The position numbers and the translations under genes are program-made. 64,000 nt of DNA from assembly GCA_020851555.1 (NCBI GenBank), contig JADZCM010000017.1:248001-312000 (forward strand), in the 5' to 3' direction. The first letter of the stretch is position 1. Each line of letters starts with the position of its first letter. Of this stretch, positions 8,483-17,443 are shown piece by piece. The notes beneath the pieces are model-generated. The model was not told the DNA's origin, made no database searches, and saw only the letters and a program-made list of their open reading frames with translations. The DNA comes from Bryobacterales bacterium. Its GTDB lineage: Bacteria; Acidobacteriota; Terriglobia; Bryobacterales; Bryobacteraceae.

Positions 8483-10102
8483 CTACGGCGCCCATCCCGG
8501 CATAACGTAAGCGTAGAAGACCACAATCAGCCCTATCGCGACGGCCAGGATGATGCTGTGGCGCAGGGTGAAGCGGAACAACTTCGCCTCTTCGGACGGC
8601 GCCATTCCGGTGGCCGCGGCCGCCACTGCGATGCTTTGCAGGCTGATCATCTTGCCCATGACCCCGCCGCTCGAGTTGGCGGCTGCCATCAGGACCGGGT
8701 TCAATCCCAGCCGGCCCGCCGTCACCACCTGTAGATTTCCGAACAGCGCGTTGGCCGAGGTGTCCGAACCCGTGAGGAAGACCCCCAGCCACCCCAGCAT
8801 CGCGCTGAAGAACGGGAACAGCACGCCCGTGGCCGAAAAGGCCAGCCCCAGAGTCGCGGTAGCCCCGCAGTAATTCATGAGATAAGCCAGGGCCAGCACG
8901 GAGGCGATGGTCAGCTCCGGGAGGAAGAGCTGCTTCGCCGTCGCCGCCAGAATCCCGAGGAACCTCCGGGGCGACACCCCGAGAAGCATGGCGGACAGAA
9001 TCGACGCGAAGAAGCACGATGTCCCGGCGGCCGCCAGCCACTCGAAGCGGTAGACCGCCCGGTAGGGGGCCGGAGCGGCCACCACCGGGGGCATCTGCTG
9101 AACCTGTGCGTGCAGCCCGGGCCACGGGAAGACCACGGTGGTCTTGCCCAGAGGCGCCTTATACATGCCCCAGAGCAGCACCATCACCACCAGGATGGCG
9201 TAGGGCGCCCAGGCCAGGGCGACCTTGCGGGCGCCGTGGCGCGTGGCCGCGTGCGCCACGCTGTGTTCCCCTTCCAGCGTGAAGCCGTCTTTCGGCTTCC
9301 AGTAGCACAACAACAGCACGAGCGTGCCCATCGAGGCCAGCGACCCGAGAATGTCCGTCAGTTGCGGCCCCAGAAAGTTGGATACCAGCAACTGCGTCAA
9401 AGCGAAGGACACGCCGCACGCCAGGATGGCGGGCACCACGCGCCGCATGGCCTTCCAGCCGCCCATCACGCCGATCAGGTAGGCCGGCACCAGCACGGAA
9501 ATCGGCGCGCAGATCCGCCCCACCCCGGCGCTGAGCCGGAGGATGGGCAGCCCCGTAACCGCCTCCAGGGTGATGATGGGCGTCCCGATGGAACCGAAAG
9601 CCACCGGCGCCGTGTTCGCCAACAGGCAGATGGCCGCGGCGTAGAACGGCGAGAACCCCAGCCCCGTAAGCATGGCGGCCGCCACCGCCACCGGCGCGCC
9701 GAAACCCGCCGCCCCTTCCAGGAACGCGCCGAAGGAGAAGGCCACCAGCAGCGCTTGCAGCCGCCGGTCTTCGGTGAGGCTGCCGATCGAGTCCTTGATG
9801 ATCTCGAACTTGCCCGTGTCCACCACGATCCGGTAGAGCAGGATCGCCGCAAAGACGATCCAGCCGATGGGCAGCAGGCCGAAAGCCGCGCCGCAGAGCA
9901 CGGCGTTCACCGCCAGGCCTGCCGGCATCCGGTAAACGGCCAGCGCGATCAGCAGCGCCGCCCCCAAGCCGGAGAGCGCCGCCTTCCAGGCCGGAGCGCG
10001 TTTGGCCGTCAGCAGGAAGAGCAGGGTGAAAAGCGGGACGGCGGCCGCCAGGGCCGACACTGCCAGATTGCCGGCAACCGGCGTGTAGTTCTGTGGCCAC
10101 AT
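8483..10102 (-). CDS. lldP: L-lactate permease
   Basis: A 539-residue inner-membrane protein with at least 12 hydrophobic helices. The LctP family signature is clear in FGAFLEGAAGFGAPVAVAAA and in the repeated GSIGTPIITL and NSSGGVMGKMIS regions. It would import lactate (or glycolate) with protons. The length matches the family. No lactate dehydrogenase gene lies next to it in this window. Confidence 0.92.
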   Translation of the reverse strand: MWPQNYTPVAGNLAVSALAAAVPLFTLLFLLTAKRAPAWKAALSGLGAALLIALAVYRMPAGLAVNAVLCGAAFGLLPIGWIVFAAILLYRIVVDTGKFEIIKDSIGSLTEDRRLQALLVAFSFGAFLEGAAGFGAPVAVAAAMLTGLGFSPFYAAAICLLANTAPVAFGSIGTPIITLEAVTGLPILRLSAGVGRICAPISVLVPAYLIGVMGGWKAMRRVVPAILACGVSFALTQLLVSNFLGPQLTDILGSLASMGTLVLLLCYWKPKDGFTLEGEHSVAHAATRHGARKVALAWAPYAILVVMVLLWGMYKAPLGKTTVVFPWPGLHAQVQQMPPVVAAPAPYRAVYRFEWLAAAGTSCFFASILSAMLLGVSPRRFLGILAATAKQLFLPELTIASVLALAYLMNYCGATATLGLAFSATGVLFPFFSAMLGWLGVFLTGSDTSANALFGNLQVVTAGRLGLNPVLMAAANSSGGVMGKMISLQSIAVAAAATGMAPSEEAKLFRFTLRHSIILAVAIGLIVVFYAYVMPGWAP

Positions 10103-10242
10103 AGGTGAATGGCTACTAGAGTCGGCGGGTCTCTGTCAAGCGGCCGCCCGCGTTGAGGTAAACGAGCGGCGCGGTCTCGGTGATACGCCGCATGGCTCGC
10201 CGGCCGCCCATGGTTCTAAATGGAAGAGGAGGCTGGCACCTG

Positions 10243-10722
10243 ATGGCACCGTCGCGCAAGACCGATGGATCACGGCGCGGACAAGCGTTGGTGGAGCTGC
10301 CGCTGGTGTTGATCCCGCTGGTGGCGCTGTGGGTGGCGGTGGTGGACTTCAGCTTCGCCATCTTTCTGAAGGGGACTTTCCAGCATGCGGCCCGCGAGGG
10401 GGCCCGCTACGCGGTGACCAGCCGGACCGAACCCGGGCTGGGCCACGACGCATCCATCCAGGCGGCCGTACAGCGCCACGCCATGGGATTCCTGAACGGG
10501 CCGCGGGGAGCGGCGAAAATCCACATCCGCTACTACGTTCCCGGCACGTTCACCGAAACCCAGAGCAACGCGGGGGGCAATATCGTCGAGGTCTCCATCG
10601 AGGATTACACCTGGAATTGGATCGCCCCCGTCTTGCGGGGGGCCGCCGCTCCGTTGAACGTTGTGGCGCGCTCCTCCGATCGCATGGAGGCGTCGCCGGG
10701 CGGCCTGCCGCCCGCGCGGTGA
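10243..10722 (+). CDS. TadE-like pseudopilin
   Basis: 159 residues. A basic N-terminus precedes the TadE motif GQALVELPLVLIPLVALW, in which the Glu before the single transmembrane helix is conserved, followed by HAAREGARYAV. The remainder is periplasmic. AGGAGG lies 10 bases before the ATG at 10243. It begins a three-gene run with the next two genes. TadE proteins are minor pseudopilins of the Flp/Tad tight-adherence machine. Confidence 0.8.
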   Translation: MAPSRKTDGSRRGQALVELPLVLIPLVALWVAVVDFSFAIFLKGTFQHAAREGARYAVTSRTEPGLGHDASIQAAVQRHAMGFLNGPRGAAKIHIRYYVPGTFTETQSNAGGNIVEVSIEDYTWNWIAPVLRGAAAPLNVVARSSDRMEASPGGLPPAR

Positions 10723-10740
10723 GAAGGGAGGGAAGTAGAC

Positions 10741-11358
10741 GTGAGTCAAGCCGGCCCCCGGCGCCGCGCCCAACGCGGCAACGAACTCATTGAATTCGCG
10801 CTGGTGGCGAGCCTGCTCTTGCCCCTGCTGTTCGGAACCGTGGTGGTCGGCCTCAACCTGGGCCGGAGCATCCAGGTGACCCAGGTCAGCCGGGACGCGG
10901 GCCATATGTACTCGCGCGACGTGGATTTCTCGCTCGCCGCCAACCGGAACCTGATCGTGCGCCTGGCGCAAGGCCTGGACATCCGCGCCACCGGCGGCAG
11001 CGGCGTGCTGATTCTCTCCACCATCACCTTTATCGGGCAGGCGCAGTGTGACGCGGCGGGCCTTAGCGGCAGCGACTGCGCGAACCGCGACTATCCGGTG
11101 ATCACAAACCGCATCGTCATCGGCAACCCCACGGCCCGGTCCAGCGCCTTCGGCACCCCCAACCCCGAGCTGTTGAGCAGCAGCGGCAACGTGGCCAACT
11201 ACATGACCAATACCAGCGCCAGAGCCGACGGCTTCGGCGCGGTTCTGGCGCTCCAGCCGGGCGAAGTGGCGTACGTCTCGGAGGCGTTCGCGGCTTCCTC
11301 CAACTACAACATGCCCGGATATCAGACCACCGGTGTCTACTGCCGGACCATCTTCTGA
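10741..11358 (+). CDS. TadE/TadG-like pilus assembly protein
   Basis: 205 residues starting at GTG, with GGGAGGG upstream. The N-terminus RGNELIEFALVASLLLPLLFGTVVVG is a TadE-type prepilin helix with the conserved Glu. The long extracytoplasmic part has three cysteines, two of them (QAQCDAAGLSGSDC) close enough to form a disulfide. It lies 18 bases after the previous gene and 6 before the next, so the three are surely one operon. Confidence 0.78.
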   Translation: MSQAGPRRRAQRGNELIEFALVASLLLPLLFGTVVVGLNLGRSIQVTQVSRDAGHMYSRDVDFSLAANRNLIVRLAQGLDIRATGGSGVLILSTITFIGQAQCDAAGLSGSDCANRDYPVITNRIVIGNPTARSSAFGTPNPELLSSSGNVANYMTNTSARADGFGAVLALQPGEVAYVSEAFAASSNYNMPGYQTTGVYCRTIF

Positions 11359-11364
11359 GGAACT

Positions 11365-12771
11365 ATGAACCGCGCGCGACGCAGTCGAAGAAACACGGAT
11401 GGCATCTCGCTGCTCATGACGGTCCTGGTCATGGGCCTGCTTCTGCCCATCGTCGGCCTGGCCATCGACGCCAGCCTCCTGTACACGGTGAAGGCCAAAT
11501 TGCAGGCGGCGGTGGACGCGGCGTCGCTGGCCGGGGCCAGGAGCCTGAACCGCGGGCTGGACCTGAGCTCTCAGGCCGAGAGCGCCCGCGCCACGGCGAT
11601 CAAGTTCTTCAACGCGAATTTTCCTTCCGGGCATCTGGGCACCTTCGAGCGCAGCATTACGGTCACCGTCGCCGAGAGCGCCTACCGCACCCGGACAGTG
11701 CGCTCGGACGGCAGCGTGCGGGCGCCCACCTACTTCATGCGCCTGCTGGGATTCCAGTCGAACCAGTTGCAGGCCACCGGAACGGCGTCCCGCCGCGACG
11801 TCAACCTGGTCCTGGTGCTGGACCGCTCAGGCTCGATGAGCGGCGCGATGACGCCCATGAAGAACGCGGCGCGGGCTTTCGTGGACAGGTTTGCCGAGGG
11901 CCGCGATAACGTGGGATTGATCGTGTTCAGCGGCTCCAGCATCCTGGCCTTTCCCAACCCGTCCCCCTCGGGGCCGGCCTCCAACTTCAAGACCGCGAGT
12001 CCCAACGTCGATACCCAGATCAGCAAGACCATCAATGGAGGAGGCACCTCCAGCGCCCAGGCGCTCTGGTGGGCCTACCAGGAACTGGTGAAGCGCAACG
12101 AAGCCGGAGCCCTCAACCTGATCGTGTTCTTTACCGATGGTCTTCCCAACTCGATCATCGCGGAGTATAACGATCCGGACCCAGCCAAGAACCTGTTGAA
12201 AACCAGCAGCGGTTGCACCTACAAGCGCGTCGCCGGCCGTCCCATGTTCGGCTTCCTCGCGCATGGCTCCCCCGGAGCCCCCCTCACCGGTTTCACGCTG
12301 GGAATTCTGAAGTCGGCTTCCAGCACTCTCACCAGCGTGGATGAGGGGGCGATTCAGACCAACAGCCAGGGTTGCGCTTACCGGAGCAATACAGCCAACG
12401 TGCGCCAGGACGTCGCCAGAATGCCGCCGGCGGATGCCTACGGGAACGCCACCACGGGTTATGCTCCCGTGGATCTCGCCAGAGTCGATTCCCCGTTGCA
12501 CATTGCCCGCGCCTCGATGAACGCCGCCGACAATGCGGTCCAGCGAATCCGGCAGGACGCGGCGCTGAACGTCATTATCTACACCATCGGCTATTCCGGA
12601 GGAACCGAAGTGCCCGACGAAGTCTGGATGAGGCGGATCTCCAACGATCCCAGCAGCGCCTACTACGACTCCAGCAAGCCGCCGGGCCTGTACGTGTCGG
12701 CGCCCACCACCGGAGACCTGGCCAATGCCTTCTCCCGGGTGGCGTCGGAGATCCTCCGCCTGGCGATGTGA
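11365..12771 (+). CDS. TadG-like protein with von Willebrand factor A domain
   Basis: 468 residues. The N-terminal helix (LLMTVLVMGLLLPIVGLAIDAS) and the following AAVDAASLAGA stretch are typical of TadG/Flp-associated proteins. From about residue 145 there is a vWA domain with an intact metal-ion (MIDAS) motif DRSGSMS and a later FFTDGLPNS, so it should bind a divalent cation and a protein partner. It probably lies in the cell envelope as part of the tight-adherence pilus. The stop codon directly abuts the stop of the convergent gene (TGA-TCA). Confidence 0.82.
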   Translation: MNRARRSRRNTDGISLLMTVLVMGLLLPIVGLAIDASLLYTVKAKLQAAVDAASLAGARSLNRGLDLSSQAESARATAIKFFNANFPSGHLGTFERSITVTVAESAYRTRTVRSDGSVRAPTYFMRLLGFQSNQLQATGTASRRDVNLVLVLDRSGSMSGAMTPMKNAARAFVDRFAEGRDNVGLIVFSGSSILAFPNPSPSGPASNFKTASPNVDTQISKTINGGGTSSAQALWWAYQELVKRNEAGALNLIVFFTDGLPNSIIAEYNDPDPAKNLLKTSSGCTYKRVAGRPMFGFLAHGSPGAPLTGFTLGILKSASSTLTSVDEGAIQTNSQGCAYRSNTANVRQDVARMPPADAYGNATTGYAPVDLARVDSPLHIARASMNAADNAVQRIRQDAALNVIIYTIGYSGGTEVPDEVWMRRISNDPSSAYYDSSKPPGLYVSAPTTGDLANAFSRVASEILRLAM

Positions 12772-14022
12772 TCACAGGCCGCGGGGCAGTAACCAGAAGA
12801 CCGCTCCGGCGGCCGCCATGACGCCGAAGCCCGCCGCCACGCTCCGGGCATAAGAGGGCGTGCCGCCGTAGATCGCAATGCCGGTCTTGATGACCGCGTT
12901 CGCCGCCAGCGTAAGCAGCACGGCCAGCGCGCCCGCTTCCCTGGTCACCGTTCCCCCTCGAACCAGGTCGGTGAGCGACATCGCCACGGCGTCTACGTCC
13001 AGGGAGCCTCCCAGCGTGCTCGTCCAATAGACGGCGGCGCTGCCGAACTCCGCGGAGGCGGCTTTGCTCGCGAACAGAATCGCCCCAAACAGCGCGCCGA
13101 ACTTCAGGGACGGCAGGAGCCGGAACGGGTTGCTGGAGGCCGCCGCCGCTGGAGCCGCAGGGGGAACCGGCGCCGGGCGGGACCTGCCCATCAGGAAGCC
13201 TGTAGCCAGCCCTGCTGCCGTCATGCCCGCCAGCGGCCAGACCACGGCAACGGCCAGCGCCGGATACACCAGCCAGAGGATCAGCAGCAGCCGCGGGAAC
13301 TGCATGGAATTGGCCAGCACCGCTGCCTGACTATACAGGGCCGCATCTTCGGGGTCTTCCCTGCTCCCGCGGGCGAACGAGGCAGTCGCCGCCGTGGTCG
13401 AGGCGAGGCCTCCGGCGATCCCCGCCAGCCGCAGGCCCCGCTGGGCGCCGAGGAATTTCTCAAGGAAGTAGCCCACGTAGGAGATCGAGGAGACCAGGAT
13501 CACGAAGGTCCAGATCTCGCGCGGCGAAAGGAACTGGTAGGGTCCGAACCGGCCCTCGGGCAGCAGGGGGAAGATAACGAAGATGATCGCCAGAAACCAC
13601 AGCGTGTCGTCGAACTCCTTCTCCGTGATGGTCTCCCGGATGAACCCGTGCAGCCAGCGCTTGGCCTCGAGCAGCACCACCACCACGATGGCGGCCCCCA
13701 TCGCCAGGCGGCTCAAGGGCGTCGTCGTGAGGTAGCCCAGCGCGTAGGCGGTCACCGCGGCGAGTTCCGTGGTGATCCCGTTGCGCTCGCGCTCACGCAT
13801 GTAGAACACGCAAAGCAGCGCCGTCATCGAAGCCAGCGCGGAGGCCGTCAGCCAGGGACTGTCCACCAGCCCGCAGATGGTCCCTACCAGGGCGATCAGA
13901 AGGAAGTCGCGGACACCGGGGTGGCCCTCGCCTTGGGACACCTCGCGTTGCGTTCCAATGAGGAAGCCGATCAGGAGCGACTCGGCGACCGCCACGGCGC
14001 CTGCCTGTATGCTGGGTGGCAC
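12772..14022 (-). CDS. MgtC/SapB-DUF4010 family membrane protein
   Basis: 416 residues with a GTG start. The first 140 residues are an MgtC/SapB domain (ESLLIGFLIGTQREVSQGEG), and the rest is a DUF4010 domain with the motif GLASTTAATASFARGS. About 11 hydrophobic helices are visible. The function is not known; roles in ion balance or stress are suggested for MgtC relatives. Confidence 0.85.
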   Translation of the reverse strand: MPPSIQAGAVAVAESLLIGFLIGTQREVSQGEGHPGVRDFLLIALVGTICGLVDSPWLTASALASMTALLCVFYMRERERNGITTELAAVTAYALGYLTTTPLSRLAMGAAIVVVVLLEAKRWLHGFIRETITEKEFDDTLWFLAIIFVIFPLLPEGRFGPYQFLSPREIWTFVILVSSISYVGYFLEKFLGAQRGLRLAGIAGGLASTTAATASFARGSREDPEDAALYSQAAVLANSMQFPRLLLILWLVYPALAVAVVWPLAGMTAAGLATGFLMGRSRPAPVPPAAPAAAASSNPFRLLPSLKFGALFGAILFASKAASAEFGSAAVYWTSTLGGSLDVDAVAMSLTDLVRGGTVTREAGALAVLLTLAANAVIKTGIAIYGGTPSYARSVAAGFGVMAAAGAVFWLLPRGL

Positions 14023-14110
14023 TGAGTACTGACTCTACACCAAACGAGCCAGCGGGGCGGACGATCATCTTCCGCCGCCTGCCGGGTCTGAAACGCGGCC
14101 TCCCGGGCGG

Positions 14111-14803
14111 TTACGCCGCCGCCACCGGCAGCGCGCCGAACCTGCGGCTGCGGGAACGAAAGTCCTTGAGGCAGGCTTCGAGATCGGCGGCCTCGAAATC
14201 CGGCCACATCTTGTCAAGGAAGAAAAGCTCCGCGTAGGCGCACTCCCAGAGCAGGAAGTCGCTGAGCCGCTGCTCGCCTCCGGTGCGGATGAGCAGGTCC
14301 ACTTCCGGGGCGGAGCCTTGCGAGTGGCTCGCCTGCGCCAGCAGGGCGCCGAACCGCTCCCGCGTCAAGGGGGCAAGGCCGCGGGCACGCTCGGCGGCGC
14401 TCAGGATGGCGTCGCGGGAGGAGTAGTCCACCGCCACGCGCAGCCAGAGTCCCCGCGCCGCCGCGGTGATCCGCTCCGCCGATTCGATGGCGGAGACCAG
14501 CGGCGCGCCCAGCCGGTCGCGGCGGCCGATCACGTTGATGCGGACGCCCTTCTCCAGGCACTTTGCCGGCTCGCTCCGCAGGTATTGCTCAAACAGCCGC
14601 AGAAGGCCGGAGGTCTCCTCGGCCGGCCGCCGCCAGTTGTCGGAGGAGAAGGCATAAAGGGTCAGGACGTCCACGTCCAGCGCGCCGGCCGCTTCCACCG
14701 AGCGGCGGACGGCCTCGCCTCCCGCGCGGTGCCCGGCCAGCCGCGGCCAGCCCCGGGCGGCCGCCCACCGCCCGTTCCCGTCCATGATGATGGCGACGTG
14801 CAT
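14111..14803 (-). CDS. uppS: Undecaprenyl diphosphate synthase (cis-prenyltransferase)
   Basis: 230 residues. The opening [13 protein letters not shown] holds the catalytic Asp (residue 8). Later motifs are [31 protein letters not shown] and the Glu-containing CAYAELFF. The enzyme extends farnesyl diphosphate with isopentenyl units to make the lipid carrier for peptidoglycan. The usual partner cdsA is not next to it; instead it is the last gene of a three-gene run with a small regulator and a membrane protein. Confidence 0.95.
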   Translation of the reverse strand: MHVAIIMDGNGRWAAARGWPRLAGHRAGGEAVRRSVEAAGALDVDVLTLYAFSSDNWRRPAEETSGLLRLFEQYLRSEPAKCLEKGVRINVIGRRDRLGAPLVSAIESAERITAAARGLWLRVAVDYSSRDAILSAAERARGLAPLTRERFGALLAQASHSQGSAPEVDLLIRTGGEQRLSDFLLWECAYAELFFLDKMWPDFEAADLEACLKDFRSRSRRFGALPVAAA

Positions 14804-14810
14804 GTTGCGT

Positions 14811-15161
14811 TCACTTCTCCCGCGTGGCTTTGATCAGCGCTTCCATGTGCGCCAGGTACTTTTCCAGCGCGCGGCGCCCCGCGGCCGTCAGCCGGTAGTC
14901 GGTCTTGGGCGTACGCCCGTCAAAGGACTTCGCGCAATCGACGTAGCCCGCGTCTTCGAGCTTGCGGGCGTGCACGCTGAGGTTTCCGTCCGTGGTCTTG
15001 AGCAAAGCCTTCAACTCGTTGAACGTCAAGGACTCGTTGACCGCCAGCGCGCTGACGATCCCCAGCCTCATCCGCTCGTGTATGAGACGATCCAGGCGCT
15101 GTGCCGCCGGCGGCGTCTCCCGCGGCGATTCCCTCCGCAAAGCGCTTCCCCTAGCCACCAT
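14811..15161 (-). CDS. Winged-helix transcriptional regulator
   Basis: 116 residues. A MarR/ArsR-like winged helix spans about residues 25-95: [10 protein letters not shown], then [20 protein letters not shown] as the helix-turn-helix, the wing [15 protein letters not shown], and [11 protein letters not shown]. No sensor Cys is apparent. Its start overlaps the end of the upstream membrane-protein gene by 11 bases, and uppS begins 7 bases after its stop, so the three are translationally coupled. Such small regulators usually control their own operon together with a membrane partner. Confidence 0.85.
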   Translation of the reverse strand: MVARGSALRRESPRETPPAAQRLDRLIHERMRLGIVSALAVNESLTFNELKALLKTTDGNLSVHARKLEDAGYVDCAKSFDGRTPKTDYRLTAAGRRALEKYLAHMEALIKATREK

Positions 15162-15777
15162 GCCTCCTTGCGATGACGATCCCGAAACCCGTGTGCAGTC
15201 CCCCGAACCCCGCCGCCAGCAGCCAGTTGCCGGCGTCGAGCGGGAGGAAGAGAGCGGCCGCTCCCAGGCCCATGAAGCAGACGCCCATGGCCGGCACTAC
15301 CTTCACCGAGAAAGCTCCGGCGGCGACCACGCCCACCCCGTACAGCAGCAGCCAGACCGCCGGCAGCAAAACCGCAAAACCCGCGCGGTAGAGGACCAGC
15401 GTGAGCAGCGCCGCGGTGAGCATGGGAGGCAACAGGCCCAGCGCGAACTTGCGCAAGGGACGCGACAGGATCGATTCCCGGACGCCGCGCGCCTTGTGAA
15501 CCATGGCGAAGATGCCGATGGCGGCCGCGACCGCTCCCTCGGCCAGCCAGACCGCCAGCCACCGGCCGGGGGTCGGCTGATGGGCCGCCACCATCGCCGC
15601 GAACAGCGCCGTGGCGCCCATGCCGATGCCTCCGAAGCCCGGAACGGCGGTGAACGGCGCCGCGCCCTCCATGGTCTCGCGGATGTAGCGCAGGTGGTCC
15701 ATGGCGCGCTCGTGCATCGCCACGGGCCGTTCCCGGATGGGCTCAACGTTCCCCACGGTTTGATCATAGGGCGGCAC
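15151..15777 (-). CDS. Membrane protein of unknown function, partner of the small regulator
   Basis: 208 residues. A cytoplasmic N-terminal helix ([26 protein letters not shown]) precedes six hydrophobic segments (residues 52-200). No catalytic motif is seen. In acidobacteria, proteins starting with this kind of [12 protein letters not shown] helix are often encoded just before a winged-helix regulator, which matches here. It may sense or transport something for that regulator. Confidence 0.7.
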   Translation of the reverse strand: MPPYDQTVGNVEPIRERPVAMHERAMDHLRYIRETMEGAAPFTAVPGFGGIGMGATALFAAMVAAHQPTPGRWLAVWLAEGAVAAAIGIFAMVHKARGVRESILSRPLRKFALGLLPPMLTAALLTLVLYRAGFAVLLPAVWLLLYGVGVVAAGAFSVKVVPAMGVCFMGLGAAALFLPLDAGNWLLAAGFGGLHTGFGIVIARRHGG

Positions 15778-15810
15778 TTCAATTCTGTCAAGTACTTTAT
15801 GACGAAAAGA

Positions 15811-16101
15811 TTAAGACTGGGGAGGCTGGCGGCGGCCGTGCCAGAAGTGAAGCACCTCCACAACGCGGCGCTCCGGGTTGACCCGGTAGTAGATCAGAAT
15901 CGGGGTGTGTACGAGTTGCCGAACGCCCGGCCGGGCTGAAACCGGACTGCCGATATAGGGGTAGCGGCTAAGCAGCTCCAGGTGGTTGAGAATTGCGCCG
16001 CCGAAGCGTTCCGCACTCTCCGGGAAGCTGGCCCGGGAGTACTCGATGATCTGCTCGAAATCCCTTAGCGCCGGGGCCGAGATTCGAACTTGGAAATCCA
16101 C
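15811..16101 (-). CDS. ParE/RelE-type toxin
   Basis: 96 residues from a GTG start. The pattern ALRDFEQIIEYSRASFPESAERF, then YPYIGSPV and VHTPILIYYRVNPERRVVEVLHFWHGRR, is that of the ParE branch of the RelE/ParE superfamily. ParE toxins poison DNA gyrase, while RelE members cut mRNA; the sequence alone does not decide. The start lies inside the antitoxin gene (37-base overlap). Confidence 0.85.
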   Translation of the reverse strand: MDFQVRISAPALRDFEQIIEYSRASFPESAERFGGAILNHLELLSRYPYIGSPVSARPGVRQLVHTPILIYYRVNPERRVVEVLHFWHGRRQPPQS

Positions 16102-16244
16102 TTGGGGATCATCTTCCGGGCGTCGTCGATTGGGACCGTACGGCCCTCTTCCGCGGCTTGGATGCCGCGGTCAATGGCCGCCGTAGTCTCGGCGTCTACC
16201 TCGACTGGCTCCGTGGCCGGCTCATGCAGTTTCAGATCGACCAT
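16065..16244 (-). CDS. Antitoxin of the ParE-type module
   Basis: A 59-residue acidic protein from ATG 16244. The segment VDAETTAAIDRGIQAAEEGRT followed by DDARKMIPKW matches the short antitoxins paired with ParE toxins. The order antitoxin then toxin, with overlapping reading frames, is the normal type II arrangement. The N-terminus would bind DNA and regulate the pair; the C-terminus would cover the toxin. Confidence 0.75.
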   Translation of the reverse strand: MVDLKLHEPATEPVEVDAETTAAIDRGIQAAEEGRTVPIDDARKMIPKWISKFESRPRR

Positions 16245-16289
16245 ACCCCTAAGGTAGCCCTTGGTAAGTCCGGCCGCAACCGGCGAGCC

Positions 16290-17036
16290 CTACTCCACCA
16301 CCTTCGCCGTCACCACCAGGATCAGGGCTGTCCCAGATTCGTCGAAGTTCGCCTTGCCGACCACCACCTTCTGCCCCTCACGCACGTCGACGTCGGCACT
16401 GAAGCCGGCACTGCGGGTGGGGGGCGAAGGCTGCACGCCGGACCGCGGATCAACCGGAATCTGCGCGTGGAAGCGAAGGTTGTCAATGCGTACGATATTC
16501 TCCTTAGCCATCCCGGAGATGCTCAGGCCCCCGAGCGCGATCGAGTATGCTGTCCCCGGTGGCGTCGAGAAAGCACCACTTGCGGATGTTTGCCGTCCCT
16601 CTCGGCTTCGAATGACCGCCGTATCCAGCACCCGCAGTCCTCCGAAGGAGAACGTGTTCCGTAGTTGTCTGGCGACACTTTCCAGCTCCTTTGGAATCGT
16701 GTCTTGCGGCCCCTCCTGAGCGCCGCCCGCCAGGATATACACGGTCAGTTCGACGTTCTTCACAGGCACATCAAAGCGCTTGATAGCCTCGCCCACGGCG
16801 TCTACCACGGCGGAGGGGCCCGTTACCGCCAGCGCCTTGAGACCCGGCGAGGCCACGATCCTGGCTCCGAAGAGCTGCAGGAGAAGCCTAAGTGTTTCCG
16901 GATCCCGATACCTGACCTCAAAGATCTTCGAAACCGATTGCTCTATTGCCGTAGCCGGCTTCTCTTCGTTCTTCGCCTCCTGGGCGGCGAGGGGAAGAGC
17001 AACCAGCAACAGCACCAGCAACATTCTGCGTTTCAT
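16290..17036 (-). CDS. Exported protein with a secretin N-domain-like fold
   Basis: 248 residues. A signal peptide (MKRRMLLVLLLVALPLAAQ) is followed by a segment (residues 35-95) that looks like the small N1/NolW domain of secretins: KIFEVRYRDPETLRLLLQLF, then a hydrophobic strand LKALAVTG and AVVDAVGEAIKRFDVP. No secretin pore domain follows. The ATG at 17036 has AAGGAG 7 bases upstream. It is the third gene of an ECF sigma-factor module. Its function is unknown; it may assemble with another envelope protein. Confidence 0.65.
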   Translation of the reverse strand: MKRRMLLVLLLVALPLAAQEAKNEEKPATAIEQSVSKIFEVRYRDPETLRLLLQLFGARIVASPGLKALAVTGPSAVVDAVGEAIKRFDVPVKNVELTVYILAGGAQEGPQDTIPKELESVARQLRNTFSFGGLRVLDTAVIRSREGRQTSASGAFSTPPGTAYSIALGGLSISGMAKENIVRIDNLRFHAQIPVDPRSGVQPSPPTRSAGFSADVDVREGQKVVVGKANFDESGTALILVVTAKVVE

Positions 17037-17038
17037 AG

Positions 17039-17443
17039 TCAATCTCCTTCGGCATCAATCAGCCAGTAGATGACGACGTCGGGGTCGTCTGTGAACATCT
17101 TCACCAGCAGCGGCGCCTGGGGCGCAGGAGTCGGCTCAGGCGCAGGTCTTCGGACCCGCGGCGGAGGCGGAGTCTTCGCAATCACCGGCGCCGGCAACTG
17201 GAGGGAGGGAGGAGCAGGCGGGGCAGGGATCTGCGCACGGGGCGACAAGGCGACCATTGCGACAGCCACTGCGGCGGCGGGCACGAGGGAGTAGCGCCAA
17301 CGGAACGCAAACCACCAGGACGGCTTCTTCCCTTTGATCGCCGCCATCACACGACCGCGCACCTCCGCCAGTTCTCCTGCCGCGTCTTCGTCGCGCAGCG
17401 TGCGCAGTACATTGACGAGATGCTCGGATTCCGGTGAACTCAT
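17039..17443 (-). CDS. Single-pass membrane protein of a sigma-factor module (possible anti-sigma factor)
   Basis: 134 residues. A cytoplasmic N-terminus (SEHLVNVLRTLRDEDAAGELAEV) precedes one transmembrane helix (YSLVPAAAVAVAMVAL), a Pro-rich linker and a conserved-looking end DDPDVVIYWLIDAEG. There is no zinc-finger motif. It overlaps the sigma gene upstream by 4 bases (ATGA) and is followed 2 bases later by the secretin-like gene. By position it would be the membrane anchor or anti-sigma partner; that is inference. Confidence 0.65.
   Translation of the reverse strand: MSSPESEHLVNVLRTLRDEDAAGELAEVRGRVMAAIKGKKPSWWFAFRWRYSLVPAAAVAVAMVALSPRAQIPAPPAPPSLQLPAPVIAKTPPPPRVRRPAPEPTPAPQAPLLVKMFTDDPDVVIYWLIDAEGD

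Noticed and set aside
9110-10108. A 332-codon plus-strand open frame opposite the lactate permease
   Set aside because: Low-complexity translation (His/Gln/Arg-rich) opposite a certain membrane protein gene.
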